A stretch of 64,000 bases of DNA from Rotaria socialis (GCA_905331475.1 CAJNYU010001589.1:301-64300); one strand, 5' to 3'. Positions 49,986 through 62,389 are shown, counted from the stretch's first letter. Program-made: numbers and translations. The notes: generated by a model not told the origin, from the letters alone.

Positions 49986-50215
49986 TACGGATTTTTTTTA
50001 CGGTGTGACGATGTGTTTCAGATACGAACGCGAAAACTCGAATCTTCCCTTGTTTTATTTTATTTCTGTTTGAAATAAATATTTAATAAATGTTATTTAC
50101 AGCAGTTATCTCTTTCTTTTCTTATCTAATTCCTACTGTTATATCTCCTAGATAAGCTTCTGGTGAATCTATCCTGTAGAAACTAAACCAAAGCCAGTAA
50201 TTTTGTTCAGCAAGA

Positions 50216-51007
50216 ATGGGTGGTGTCTTAACTGTAATAAATGATTGTCCAAATAATTTTGAGCTGGAGCAAGCAAATATATTCACACCCGGTCAAGGTT
50301 TTTGTCTGCAACGCCTGGAACCGAAACACAGTTCAAGCTTTAAATTTGATCACAGTTTAGCTTATGGTTCCTGGTATGACATCCAAATTATTGGTAGATA
50401 TCACTACTCCCCCTCCGCCGCAACAACTGCAACAACAATTGAACCTCAACGCTATCTAAAGAAAGGAATTTATCTTAGCTGTGGCAAAACGATAAGTGTC
50501 AATGAACTGATAAGTGACAAAAACCGAGATCATGGTGACACATGGCAATGTAGTAGTTGCAAACAGAAAAATTTTGGCAGTTTGGCAGTATGTGAACACT
50601 GTCATACAAACAAATCCCAGATGATTATCACTGTTCTCTCGAATGTCCCGATCGTTGGTATACCGTTTTCTCTCACAAATGCTGTTCTTTGGTGTGGTAA
50701 AGCTGCACAATCAAATACAACAGCAGATCAAGTTGATGCTGCTCTCAGTGTAGCATCTACAGTGTTTGACATCGTGACAGCACCATTTATCATTGGAACA
50801 CTAGTCAAAATCCTAGCGAAGGTAGCAGCAGAAACTGGTATTGAATTAACAGCAAAAACTGTTTTCAGTGAGGCGGGAAAGCCATTTTTGTATGCAGTGG
50901 GTAAAGAATTCGAAAAAGATGGAATTGTAGTAACACTTAACGGCTCGAAAACTATCGTTACAAATATAATCAAGAAAATACATGATCAGAACGAAAGGAA
51001 CTTTTAA
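50216..51007 (+). CDS. intronless protein with a RanBP2-type zinc finger
   Basis: A single uninterrupted frame of 263 residues starting at ATGGGTGGTG. Residues 110-129 match the RanBP2-type (zf-RanBP) finger consensus exactly: W110, C112, C115, N119, C126, C129. These fingers bind ubiquitin or single-stranded RNA. The N-terminal 85 residues (VINDCPNNFELEQANIF) have a compact beta-like composition with no recognised fold. The C-terminal half carries amphipathic or hydrophobic stretches (VLSNVPIVGIPFSLTNAVLW; ASTVFDIVTAPFIIGTLVKI), so it might associate with membrane or pack as helices. The absence of introns, where nearly all neighbours have several, and its position in a repeat-rich interval suggest retroposition or foreign origin, but neither is shown. 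No named family is assigned. Confidence 0.75.
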   Translation: MGGVLTVINDCPNNFELEQANIFTPGQGFCLQRLEPKHSSSFKFDHSLAYGSWYDIQIIGRYHYSPSAATTATTIEPQRYLKKGIYLSCGKTISVNELISDKNRDHGDTWQCSSCKQKNFGSLAVCEHCHTNKSQMIITVLSNVPIVGIPFSLTNAVLWCGKAAQSNTTADQVDAALSVASTVFDIVTAPFIIGTLVKILAKVAAETGIELTAKTVFSEAGKPFLYAVGKEFEKDGIVVTLNGSKTIVTNIIKKIHDQNERNF

Positions 51008-52360
51008 AGAGGCTGATTTGCGTTTTGTTTGTTAAAAAGTTTTTAGTCTGGATTTTATTTTCATTAAATTGTATTCTAACGGAAGTGTGTTACAGTGACG
51101 TCGCTAGTATACACACTCGACATATATGTGTTATCCTCTATCATCTTCTTTAATCTTCATTTATCTTTTCTCTTCTCCTCTCTCTTCTCCTCTCTCTTCT
51201 CTTGTCGTTCTCGCTATATATTTCATGTAATATCGAATAAAGGACATTCTTGTTAAATAAAGTTAACGTACACGTTGTACGTACACACATACTTCTCTCA
51301 CATTTATCTCACACTATAACAAAGTGTAACGAACAAGAGTGGAGGTCGAGATGATATAGTTCGTTATTACTGCAGTATATATTTTATTATGATTAACATG
51401 GACAAACTGGAGAAGTAACGTGAGGGTGTGGGTGCGGGTGTAGCTGGGTTTCCCTGCCGTTCACTGGATGCTCCAAGCATAGCTCGCATCTGCACTCACA
51501 TCCACACCCTCAAGCAAAATTTATTTATTTATTATTTTGAACTGTTATTCATAAATGTACAACTATTTTGTATGTGATCCTTCACTGTTCTATAAGGCAC
51601 GTTGCTCGTATTTGAGAGAAGTTTATAGTCGAAAAAAGGGAACGTTGTCCAAAATAATCATTTGACTTTGTTCAAATTTAAAAATACGATTCCAAAGCCT
51701 CTGTATGAGTCCTATGTGAACATGTGGTAGACTTGTGCCAATTATTTACCGAGGACAAATTGAGATCTTGACAAATCAGCTTCACGAATTTTGCTACGAT
51801 GGTCTCCAATTTGAGTGTATGACATAGTGAAGATCTGTACTTAGGAAATCAGATGAAATCGTAGCTCTTCACTATCATTACCATTTAGAATCTCTGAATT
51901 ATTTTCATCGTCGTTATCATCATGAGCATTGCTAAGATTATTTGCGCAGGAAACATAAAGATAATCACAAAGTATCGATTCTCTAGTCTTTCTTTTGCTC
52001 ATATGAAGCACCTACCACTTTTCCTGGTTTTACTATTTAGTAGTACTGAGCATCCACTGTTACAGTGGTCGTTAGTCTTCTCATCGGAATTTCTTTTTGT
52101 TCGATCATTTATATTTTGCGTACTTCTAGAACAAGGAGCAGATGATAAATAGATAAGATTCAGCCAAGGTTCAAGTTCAATCATTGCGATGAATGTTGTC
52201 TTGTTTATTAAAAAAGAAGAAATATTTCAAAAATTAGTTGATACAGATAAACAAACAAAAAAATGTGAGCAACAGTAATAAATGTGCTAGTGGTGGTTTC
52301 TCTTGAAGACATTTATACATATGCGACATCGCTATTAACTCTTTGATGAAATTTTAAGGT
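51008..52360. other. intergenic, convergent 3' ends
   Basis: Contains a TCTCTTCTCC-type pyrimidine repeat near 51168-51205, GAATAAAG near 51234 that may polyadenylate the preceding gene, and a GT-rich hairpin. The frames at 51922-52184 are not supported. Confidence 0.5.
51421..51514. repeat. GT-rich hairpin
   Basis: TGAGGGTGTGGGTGCGGGTG at the left end faces CACTCACATCCACACCCTCA at the right end, separated by about 45 bases. The outer ten bases (TGAGGGTGTG) pair perfectly. Clearest member of the GGGTGTGGG hairpin set. Confidence 0.7.
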
Positions 52361-55300
52361 TCACGCTTTATAGATTATTTTTATATATGGTAATGCTTGT
52401 CCATACCAATAAATAACGTATTCGTCGTCGTCTGGTCTTCCAGGATGTGTACCATGGACTGAATGAAAGTTCACTGGAGCTGATTGAAGTTCTCTGTCGA
52501 GTTTATTCATTTCGTATATTCTGCCCAGTAATACTTTGTTATAGTACAAGACACGTGATTGATCTTGATCATTTGGTGCTGTGTGTAAATGAGAATGTGA
52601 GCCTGGATTAGTAGAAAAATATGTTCCATGACCTATTGAAGAAAAATCAGATTAATATACGCACTATTAGGATGATCAAATTATCCAAAAGCCTTTAGAG
52701 TATATAACCGATAGGTCTATTAGAGCTCTAAAGACATCACTACCTAGGAGCATTTATCTTCTGCAAACTATATGAGAAATATTAAGATATAAGTTGCAAA
52801 GGAACTACTACGCCTCACAACAGACTATTTCATTTCGTAGTAATTAAATTTTGTGAAATCTGAAACGCATAAAAGTCCATGTATAACAAGGAAGTCCGTC
52901 ATCTCATCGCTAAAGCCATATAAATGAACAACGTTCTAGAGATGTCGGAATCGATACCACTAAATACTTCTGATTTCTAGACGATTTTCGCTACAGTTTA
53001 TCTGTTGGATTGAAATGAACTTATTAACATAAATTCAATAAGTCCTATCTTTTCTCATAGATTTGCATTGAAATCAGTGCTGATCAGAGGACAGGACAGT
53101 TCTACTGCCTTGTGCTCATCTATGATCAAAGTCTTCTATGAAATACGATCGGTCGTAACAGCAGAATTATGTTTCACATTTAAATCCTCCACAGATTGTA
53201 CTAAAAATGTTTAAAAAAATGAATTAGTATTCCTTTCGAAAGGATCTATGAAACGACTTTGATCAGTTGCACAAAACTTTAAAAAGTAAAGCAACAACTT
53301 TCTCGCTTTTCAGTTGCTTATCCGAGAAAAAGGTTTTTATTGTCTTAAGTCTGACCAATCACTACAAACGTTTTTGAAAGACAACGTCTGATATACTCAC
53401 CCCAGTCTCCTTTTGCAGTATTTGCTCCATAATATCGATTATCGTAGCCGTAATCTCGAATGCCATCAATTCCTTTGCCTGTTGTTCCATGAAATAATTC
53501 TTTTTCATTCACATTTCCATCCTTCAACTGTTTTTGAATCAGTTTTTTCATTCCAAGGTAAAGATCTTCTGTTCCAGGATTTCTGATTATTTCCATTTTT
53601 ATTATTTGTATATTAGGAATGACTTGCAATTGCTTCACAAGATCCTTATAGAGATCCGATGATGGTGGTATTGGAGCAAGAGCTACTAAATATTTGTTTG
53701 GTGGCTTTGGAATAACATACACAGACGGATCTTTCACAGACCAATGACGAACATTTACCATTTTTTTGAGTCGTTTTTCAAGGAGGTCATCACTTGGACG
53801 GAGAATTTTTAGCTCTTTACGACGAATACGATCGACGATGGTTTCCAATTCGATTGAATAGGGTACATTTTCTATGTCCACTCGCATACCCAGTTCTTTG
53901 GTATAATCTTTTTCAAGTGATAGATTATTCACATCGAAATCTACACGATCGTGAGTTAGTGCCACATGTGGCTCTATCAAGTCCATCATGAATGGCCCAG
54001 TTTTGGCGTGCTCGTCAAACAGCAGTATATATCTCCATTGTTCACGGGTAACTTCACATTCAATTTGATATTTGTGCATGGCATCTAAAAATTTGTCGAT
54101 ATCGAAATATTTAAATGCAGATAAATGACAATCCAAATCAGCCGGAGTCACTGCATTGTTTAAAATAGGTACTTGTACTCCTGCCGCATTAGGTGTGCGA
54201 GAAATCCATGTGGACGGATCAGCGTGTTGTCCCTCTGGCCTTTGAATGTAGTGACCTACAATCCAGTCACGAACAAAGCCACCTTCTAATTTACACCCAA
54301 ACTGACAAACAGCAAACCATGCGACGACTTCCATACGCGTTTCGCGCGTAGCCTTTGGTCCTTCTAGTCCGTTCCAAAGATCGATAGTGGTACGCTTACT
54401 GTCTGTTACATGAGAAATTCTTTCTTCAATATCAAGATATCTGTGGCGAACTTGAGGTATTAATAGTCTTGGAGGTAAACCTTCGAATGAAATAAGCGAA
54501 AAAAATTAATACAGTGTTTCTTGAAAATAAACAACATAGACAACTGAAGTAATAGTTTACTAGAACTTATTCGAGACGATGACGATCTAGACACTTTGTA
54601 CCTGTACGCAGTTAAAAAAATCAATCGTCAAACCATACAATCAAATGAAATCGCTGTTCATACAATCTCACATCATTTTTTAGCCATATCCGATCGAACA
54701 GTTAGATCTTTGAAGATTCTTATAGTATAATCTGGCGTAAGATTGCATGAAAAGTGATTTTTTATACACATCTAAAACACGATCATAAGATCAGGTTTTA
54801 GTTTATACAATGAGGGTTGTTATTCTTAGATATTATGGGTTCATTCTTCTTGTCATTTAATTCCATCTTTGAAAATTTCAAAATTTCAAAAATCAGTATA
54901 ACTTACCGGAATTTGGTGTTCGAATAACGACACAGTTTCGGAGCCAAACAGACAACTCGAGGAATTCTTCGCGTACTAAACGATTGTTTGAATTTCGCCC
55001 TGACACAGTTATTTTCAACTGATCCGTCGGACTCTGCTCAACATTTATTTTCACTTGGGCTTCATTTTCCCATCGCCATTTCATTGGATTAAATATATGA
55101 AGCATTTTCAGAATACCCTGTGTGTTTCGTTGGAATGTCTCATGTGCTTCGCTGTTCGGAGGAGCATGACTTGACAAAGAAAATACCATGTCTTCCACAA
55201 GCTTCTGTAAAACAAAAAGTTCGAACTTTAAAACAGATCCCGACGATCCATTGATAGATAACACATTATGATTCAGTTCAACATGTGCGTCCGGAAAAAT

Positions 55301-58300
55301 TCGCTTAGCGGTAGATAAAATATTTTCTGTATTTAACTTTTCCTGTTCTGTATCATTCAATTTGATTTTTCGCTCGACTTCATATTGGATCCATGAAGGT
55401 TTGATTTCACCAACGAACGATAAAATAGCCTTGGCTCGCACAGATGATGTACGGAGAATATCACGAGTCACAATCAAAGAAACTGGAGCTGAATTAATTG
55501 ACCGATTCAGTGTCGAATGCGAATCTAAAACCGCTACTTCAATGTCAGGTTCGGACGACTGATAGCAAGTGTACTGATGTTTTCTAAGCTGCAATTCTTT
55601 GAGAGAAACAAAAACATTGTCGGAATAGCCCTCTAACAACGCTTTGGCTATTGATTCCCACTTGCCACTTTGAATTTGTGCCTGATTTCGGTAGTCCTTA
55701 GACATACTAAATGATTTCTCGAGAGTTTTATAACGTCTGCACGCTTGGTTCAGAGTTTGGTAGGCTTTTTCTAAGCCTTTTTGCTGACAAAACTGTTGTA
55801 GTTTAAATTGCCGAGGTCCCATCGACTTTTCTGCCTCTAAAACTTCGTTCATCACATTCAAAAGAGTCATAAAATCACCGTCGGTAGATTTGTAGCGCTT
55901 TGGTAACGTACTGAGCACATCAGAGGTGTTCAAAACGCCCAAAACAGACGCAATAGCGATCAGATCTCGACCACATTTATACCGAGTGAGAGCAGAAAAA
56001 ACAGCTTTCGACATTTCCACCGAGCCCAAGTCAGGTAATTTCGCGATGCCATCGCCATCTTTCGTAAAACTCTCATCCGGAGCAGGACTAACCACACCTA
56101 AGCATAAAAATCATAATTCACCATGCAGAAAATGTTCATATTCGCTAGTTTCAACATTACTCTACTTCGGTATGTAATATAGAAGAGTAAGTCAAAGTGA
56201 CTGATCTCAATAGTAATATTTTCAGTCGATCGTCCGAGTAAATCTTAAGAACTAATCATGTGTTGTGACGGAAGACTGTTGCGTTTATAATTAAGCTTGA
56301 GATTAGTTGGTGACTAAATAACTTCATCTGTATTTCTGTAAATTCAAAGTCTAAGTAACATTTTTATGTAATTTGAAGTAACGATGATAACTGATCTCTA
56401 AAATTCCATCACAACTATGATGCAATGCACTCTCTCAAAAGTGTTCAGTCGAAATTGAGTTCAAATATTTTTCTATGAAAAACAAGGAACAAAACATTCT
56501 CTACATACCGACTCGTCTTAATTTCGCCAAAGCCATATCAATTGCTGCTTGTGGTGGTTCATCGGGTAAGAACTTCTTTATCTTGTTGAGATCCTCTTGT
56601 GCTGGTGACTTTCTTAATGATAATTCAATAGTAGTCAATTCAGACTGGCATATTTGTGCAGTAGGAAATTTCTTTTCATCAACTTTGAAATCGTATAATG
56701 CATAATAATCACCCGGCTGAGTTCGTCCTAAACGTCCTAGACGTTGTTTTATTGTTGATTCAGCGACTCGGACTTTTTCCAACACTGTTTGTTTCATCTT
56801 CAAATCGTACTTCGGTATTTTAACCATGCCGGTATCAATCACATATCGGAGAGAAGGAAATGTCAGCGAGGTTTCAGCCACGGTAGTTGAAAAAAAGATA
56901 CTACCGTGTTCGATGTTCATCTGTTGTTCAGTAGCAGATTGTGATTGGATAAGTGAGTATGCAATAATAGCGCCAGAACTGACCTCTTGCAATAGACGAG
57001 GTCCACGAAGTGCTTCGGCGGTGGAACTGACAAAACATAAGATCTGTTCGTTTCGTTGCCGCTTCTTATTCAGTTCCTGTACCAAAGTGATTAGATTGTC
57101 ATTAGGTCGCTTATGCTTCTTTACCGGATAAAGCGTACCTAGTTTTGGCATTTTAAATTCTCCGAATCTAAGCATCTTAATCTTTTGTAAAAATAATGCC
57201 GGTACAGATGAATCTAGTGTTGCAGAGGAAATGACGAGTTTCATTTTCGATTGTAGATATGGTTTTTTAGTAAGCAAACGAACTAACAAAGCTAGACAAA
57301 GATCAATATTAATAGACCGTTCATGAATTTCGTCCAAGAAGAAGACGATCGATTTATTGAGTTTTGTTTGATCCGTAATTAGATCTTCATCATGCAAGAG
57401 TTGCTCTTTTAGAAGACCATCAGTTAAGTATAGAATTGGAGATTTAATATCATGTTCATCACCACTAACAGCCCAACCGGCTATTCGCTCTGAATCTTCA
57501 TTTGAAGTCATTGTGCTATTCACACGGTCACAAATCGATGTACAGGGTAGACGTCGCGGTTGTGTGACTAGTACTCTGTCATAACCTTCAGCAATCAGTA
57601 AAGCTGGTAAAAGGGTTGATTTACCTAGAAGATAAAAGTATCAACTTAAGACAATGATCTCATATTGTTGCTAGATTGCAATGGAAGACAGAGTTATCTG
57701 AAATTCACATGCACACCCAGATACTCAACAGTGATGCAGAAAATATATCATGTTACAGCTGAAAGCCTATTCCTATTGGATTGATGGAAATATGGTATTT
57801 TGGACGGCATGGACAATGCTCTCGAGAATCCTTCAAACAGTGCTATAAGTAACACTTCTTTCTAAGGAACCAAATATTATGTTGGAATTTCATTGCATAC
57901 AAATAATAATAAACTTTTTTACTTACCCGACCCAGTCGATGTTGAAATTGCAATAACTGTATTCTCATCAATTTTTTTCAGCAAGTCCGGAGCTGATTCA
58001 AACAGTGGTAATTGTAATTGAAAACAATGATAGTACAATGTAATTCTTTGTAATAGTTTTGATATCAATTGGAAATGTTTTGCATTCAAACCTTCATAAA
58101 TTCGTTCTGTGCGCAATTCTTCTTTCTTTTTTTTGATAAAATCGTTTAAAACTTTAATCGATTCTTTCGATAGTTCTTTATCGACTTGTTGTTGTGATGG
58201 AAAAATCTGCTGTTTAATAAATTCAACAAATGCTTCATATTTGATTTTTTCCATTTCATCTGTAAATAAATTTGATTTCTTGTAATGAACTACGTTTTTT

Positions 58301-61300
58301 TCTAGTTCTGGACGAGGCTTGAAGTTTGTGTCAGTGATTACTTGATCTGTTAATAATTTTGATTTGTTGGTTATGTATTCATCAAAGTGTTCGATATGCT
58401 GTTGTTTTTTATCTTTTAAAATTTGCATGAAACAGTTTGTATAATGTTGCCAAGTTTGGGATGATTGAAGCGGTTTCTCAGGTTTGATGATAATCTTAAT
58501 TACTGATTGTACAGTTTCTGCCGCTTCCCGCTTGTACATATATTTGACATATTCTGTTTCCTGCGACAGATATGAGATTCTTTGTAATACCAATTCAAAT
58601 TCATGATGATGCGTTGGAAGACCGATCAAACTAGCATTGTATTGTGATTCTTGTCCATAAAAGAAAAGTCTTGGTATTTTGTAGACATAATAGTCGGGAA
58701 GTGTTTGTTGATCGTTCAAATGCTTAGTAATTAACTCATCTTTACCAAGTAGATAAGTTTGCATCGCCACAGGTGGTTTGGTAACATATTTAGTTTGTGT
58801 TGTTATTTTTTTCTCCAAGTCTTTCAAATGTTTTTCATAGTCTTTTTGATGATCTAATTCTTTTTGTAGCTCACCAATGCGATGAATTAATTCCTTCAGT
58901 TTTTGTTTTTCGTCCTGAGTTAGTTCTGGTTGCAATGCTTTGTTTGGTTCAACATACTCTGGAGAAACGTCCACATTCTTGTCATGAGATGTTAAGCTCT
59001 CGAGTAAATCTTTGTCAATTATGTCATTCACATTCGATTTGTCCTTGTTGGTAGTAGGTGCCTTAAAACATACCATGCAATATCAAGCAATTCATCGTAT
59101 AGATTTTCCTAACTGCATCTTGTATCACTGTCTAGGATATCACCTGTTTATCGTTTTAAAGGAGAACACAAGATAGGCTTATTTTAACTATTTCTCAGTA
59201 TGCTATGATGAGAAGTGCTCTGTCAGTATCAAAACAGAAAATATCCAGTTATCGGCGTTACTTATCTAACGAGGGAACCTCTCGGGGTGATAAAAAGCTT
59301 TTGAGCTCACATTTTGCGCATAGCGAGAAGGCTATGAGACTAGAAGAACCTGAAAAGGATTCATCCCCATGGGCTTTTGTTCCTGAGATAATGAAGTTTT
59401 ATTGTATTTTTCAACCCATCCATGTGGCCCCCCTCAGGTAACCAAAAATTTCAATTTTGAATTTTGGATTGAAACTTTGCACAAATAGAGATCATAATGA
59501 GAATAGTTTATGGTGAAAGTTTCAACCCTTTTGGTTGCTCCTACCCTGAGATATGAAGTATTGTTCGTATAAAAGCTTGAATATTTCCATATTCCTATGT
59601 CAAGGTAGAAACAATCGAAAAGGTTGAAACTTTCACCATAAACTATTCTCATTATGATCTCTATTTGTGCAAAGTTTCAATCCAAAATTCAAAATTGAAA
59701 TTTTTGGTTACCTGAGGGGGCCACATGGATTGGTTGAAAAATACAATAAAACTTCATTATCTCAGGAACAAAAGCCCATGGGGATGAATCCTTTTCAGGT
59801 TCTTCTAGTCTCATAGCCGCCTAGCTATGCGCAAAATATGAGCTCAACAACTTTTTATCACATCAAGTAGTAGAGACATCTCGTTTCATGATCTTACGGT
59901 ATATATCATATCATACATGTCGTAACTGATTGAGTATTTTAACCATCAAAAAACCTCTGGACAAGAGTATATGCTTATTTTGGTTGGATGCAGCAAAACT
60001 TTCACTTGGCAAACATACCTTCTTTTTTGTGGCCATGCTCGCATTCTCGTTACTATTGTCATTGCCAGTATCATAATGATTGTCATTATCATTTTCATTA
60101 TGATGATGATTACGATTACGATTGTGACTATCATTGTCATCATCACTACTACGATTATTATCATTGTCATTATCAATATCACTGTCACTATAATTATCAT
60201 TTTCATTTGGAGTATGATTACGATTACGGTTACGGCTATGATTACCATTTTCATTACCATTATCAAAATCATTGCCATAATCATGCGTATCTACTTCTTC
60301 ATCCGTAAACTCCTCCTCATCATCAGTCATTTCATGTATCGAACGCTCTGTAGTGAGCAGAATTGGTTTGACATTGTCCGTTGACTGGAAATTATCAATG
60401 TCGCGAATTCTGTCCTTGTTTCGCTCATCGTTTGAAATCAACTTTGGGATCCATCGTAAATATCCAACCACTGTTTTGTCGTCATTCGCGAATGTAAATG
60501 TATGTAAGTTGAAATAGAGAGGCTCGTCTTTCATACCAAGGGGAATGTCGGTCGCAATAACCTTTCGACGCAAATTCATTGAATTATTCAACAATAAATT
60601 GGTTCTTGTATCGCACGTGTACCATTTATCGAGTTCGATGTTGAACTTACTATCGAAGATCGTGGTCAGATGAGTAATGTGCAATAAGGATGTGATTTTT
60701 TTCGTCGCTTCAGGATATCGTATGAACATTAGCTGCCAGATTGCATCGATGTTAAAATTGAGAACACTCGAACCTCGACAACGGATCCATGCTTGTTTTT
60801 CTTGTGCATCCGGATCGGTCTTGTCTGATCGAAGAAATTTGGTCATTGAAACAGTAAACAAGCCTTCTTGCGTTTTTAACTGAACCTCAGCTTGAAACTT
60901 TCTAGTCGAAATGAGTGCCTGATGTAATATCTGAGTTGCATCGGACGAAAATTTGTGCCATTCAGGTTTTTGCAATGATTTATATTCCCAAGTACAATCT
61001 TGTTGTGGCCGATCTTCGTCTAGTATAGGCTTGTGTGGTAGATTAGTTGATAATGAACTGGACCAACTAACGATTAGATAATCTTGAAGAAATTGTTTGA
61101 CATCCGAGTGTTGTTCACCGTATTCAATTGGTGTTTTATTTGCTTGGTTCTTAATAAAATAATCGGCATTTTTTTCCGCGACAAGATATTTGACAATTGC
61201 TAAATGATCATTAGAACAGGCAACATGAAGAGCAGTCGCACCGGGCATTGGATTTTTTGTGTTGGCAGCCGATGGTGATCGATCGATATTCCCGTTATGC

Positions 61301-62092
61301 CAATTCCTGGCGTTTACTGCACAACGAGCTTTTTCTACCAGATATTTAACCATCTCAAACTGGTCGTTCAGCGCAGCTGTGTAAAGCAGTGTGGTTCCCC
61401 ATAAACTTGGATTGTCCTTAAAGGTCGGATATTCTTGAATAAAGCTCTTGACAATAGCCTGTTTGCCAGTTGAGGCAGCTAAAAAGGCTGCGTTGGATGC
61501 TAAAATAGTGAATGGCATTATTTTAAATTTTCATTTTTCATCTGAAAATGAGACACTACTGATCTTTGTATGTTTGTAGGAGTGCCAAATAAGTCAATCA
61601 ATTCTATGACTAGTGCTATTGAATGTCTACAGTGCTCTTGTATTTTAAACAAGAGTATGGCGTCAACTTACCTAATAATCCTTTCAATTCTTGTTTCATT
61701 GAACTAATTGCATTTTTTGCCAATGTGGAAGAAAATTTCTGCCTCTCTCGATCATAGTCATATTGATGTAGAAAATCGGTAAAAGAATTAAAACATATTG
61801 GTGTCAGGTCTGGGAGACATTCGCCCAGTTCAGTCTCGATATCTTCTGTCAATGAATCGAGGAGCTCGTTTTCCACACCATCTAATGTGACTTTACCGAT
61901 GTCCGTACTCCGAGAGCCCTTTGTAGAGAAGATGTCATCGTCGTTCAAGTTATCGAATGGTGGTTGCTGCTGTATCTCCGTTGTTGTTGGTGCCCGTCTT
62001 TGATCTTTTAACTTTTGAATACATTTATCAATTGCGTCGATAATATTTGAGAGACACAGCCTCAATGTATCTTCATCAGCTGGTGATTGCAT
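52361..62092 (-). CDS. giant ankyrin-WWE-DEAH helicase-nucleotidyltransferase-PARP fusion protein
   Basis: Seven exons join in phase: 62092-61672, 61499-60019, 59061-57927, 57624-56509, 56097-54907, 54480-53401, 52632-52361; 2231 residues. Domains: an N-terminal acidic helical region; ankyrin repeats (about 141-285, GATALHVACSNDHLAIVKYL); a WWE-like domain (about 310-395); an Asn/Asp-rich linker; a coiled coil (about 680-740); a DEAH-type helicase with Walker A STGSGKST (about 1010), PRR, DEIH (1110-1113), SAT (1146-1148) and QRLGRLGR (1306-1313); a helicase C-terminal/OB-like region (to about 1780); a nucleotidyltransferase-like domain with GGFVRD (1848-1853) and D1896-L-D1898; and a PARP catalytic domain with H2112 (LFHGT), Y2146 (GTYFS) and E2212 (DEYVIY), the H-Y-E set of transferases that can make poly- or mono-ADP-ribose. 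It is likely an RNA-directed enzyme; substrate and role are unknown. An AG just before the ATG hints at an intron in the leader. Confidence 0.88.
59287..59861. repeat. large near-perfect foldback in intron 2 of the helicase-PARP gene
   Basis: Arms of about 245 bases (about 59287-59532 and 59617-59861) are inverted copies with only scattered mismatches, separated by about 84 bases. Shared phrases include GTGATAAAAAG, TTTTGCGCATAGC, GGCTATGAGACTAGAAGAAC and AGATCATAATGAGAATAG. In the pre-mRNA this would form a long double-stranded hairpin. High arm identity indicates recent origin. No open frame resembling a transposase is present. Confidence 0.85.
60050..60290. repeat. ATTATC/ATTGTC-rich imperfect hexamer repeat inside exon 2
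   Basis: On the coding strand it encodes an Asn/Asp/Arg/His-rich linker (NDNDNNRSSDDDNDSHNRNR). The repeat gives long open frames in several other frames and on the other strand; these are not genes. Confidence 0.75.
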
Positions 62093-62389
62093 TTTCTGAA
62101 AAACTAAAAAAGCAAACGATGATAGAAATTTTAAGATATCATGATCAAAAATAAGAAAGGGCAGCTTTAGGCGGCTACGGACGAAATAAAAGTGAAGCTA
62201 TAACGTATATCATGTCTTACGGTCCATCAGTAGTCTTTGAGTGTTTCAGTGTATAGGTATCTATAGCAGCATACACTCGCACAAGTTCATGACTAAAAAC
62301 GTTATTCCCTGGACTGAAAGGATATTCCCTAGACTGAAAGGATAGGGTCTAGAAACCGTAATTCACGTGTGTCTGTCTGTCTGTAACAA

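Larger units (their letters stand above)
46949..50215. other. no supported gene; scattered short frames and hairpins
   Basis: Open frames at 47164-47463 (MIKLDGLNFACSTLDVCIRN...) and 47721-47954 (MECKLNCQQVARRFIEETIG...) read as somewhat protein-like but lack domains, splice partners or repeats to support them. The tRNA-like sequence and two hairpin groups are listed separately. The rest is AT-rich with no feature seen. Confidence 0.45.

Noticed and set aside
59971..60384. Long open frames opposite and out of frame with the ankyrin exon
   Set aside because: They arise from the ATTATC-type repeat and consist of repeated Ile/Thr/Met or His/Tyr/Asp; the true frame is the Asn/Asp-rich linker of the helicase-PARP protein.
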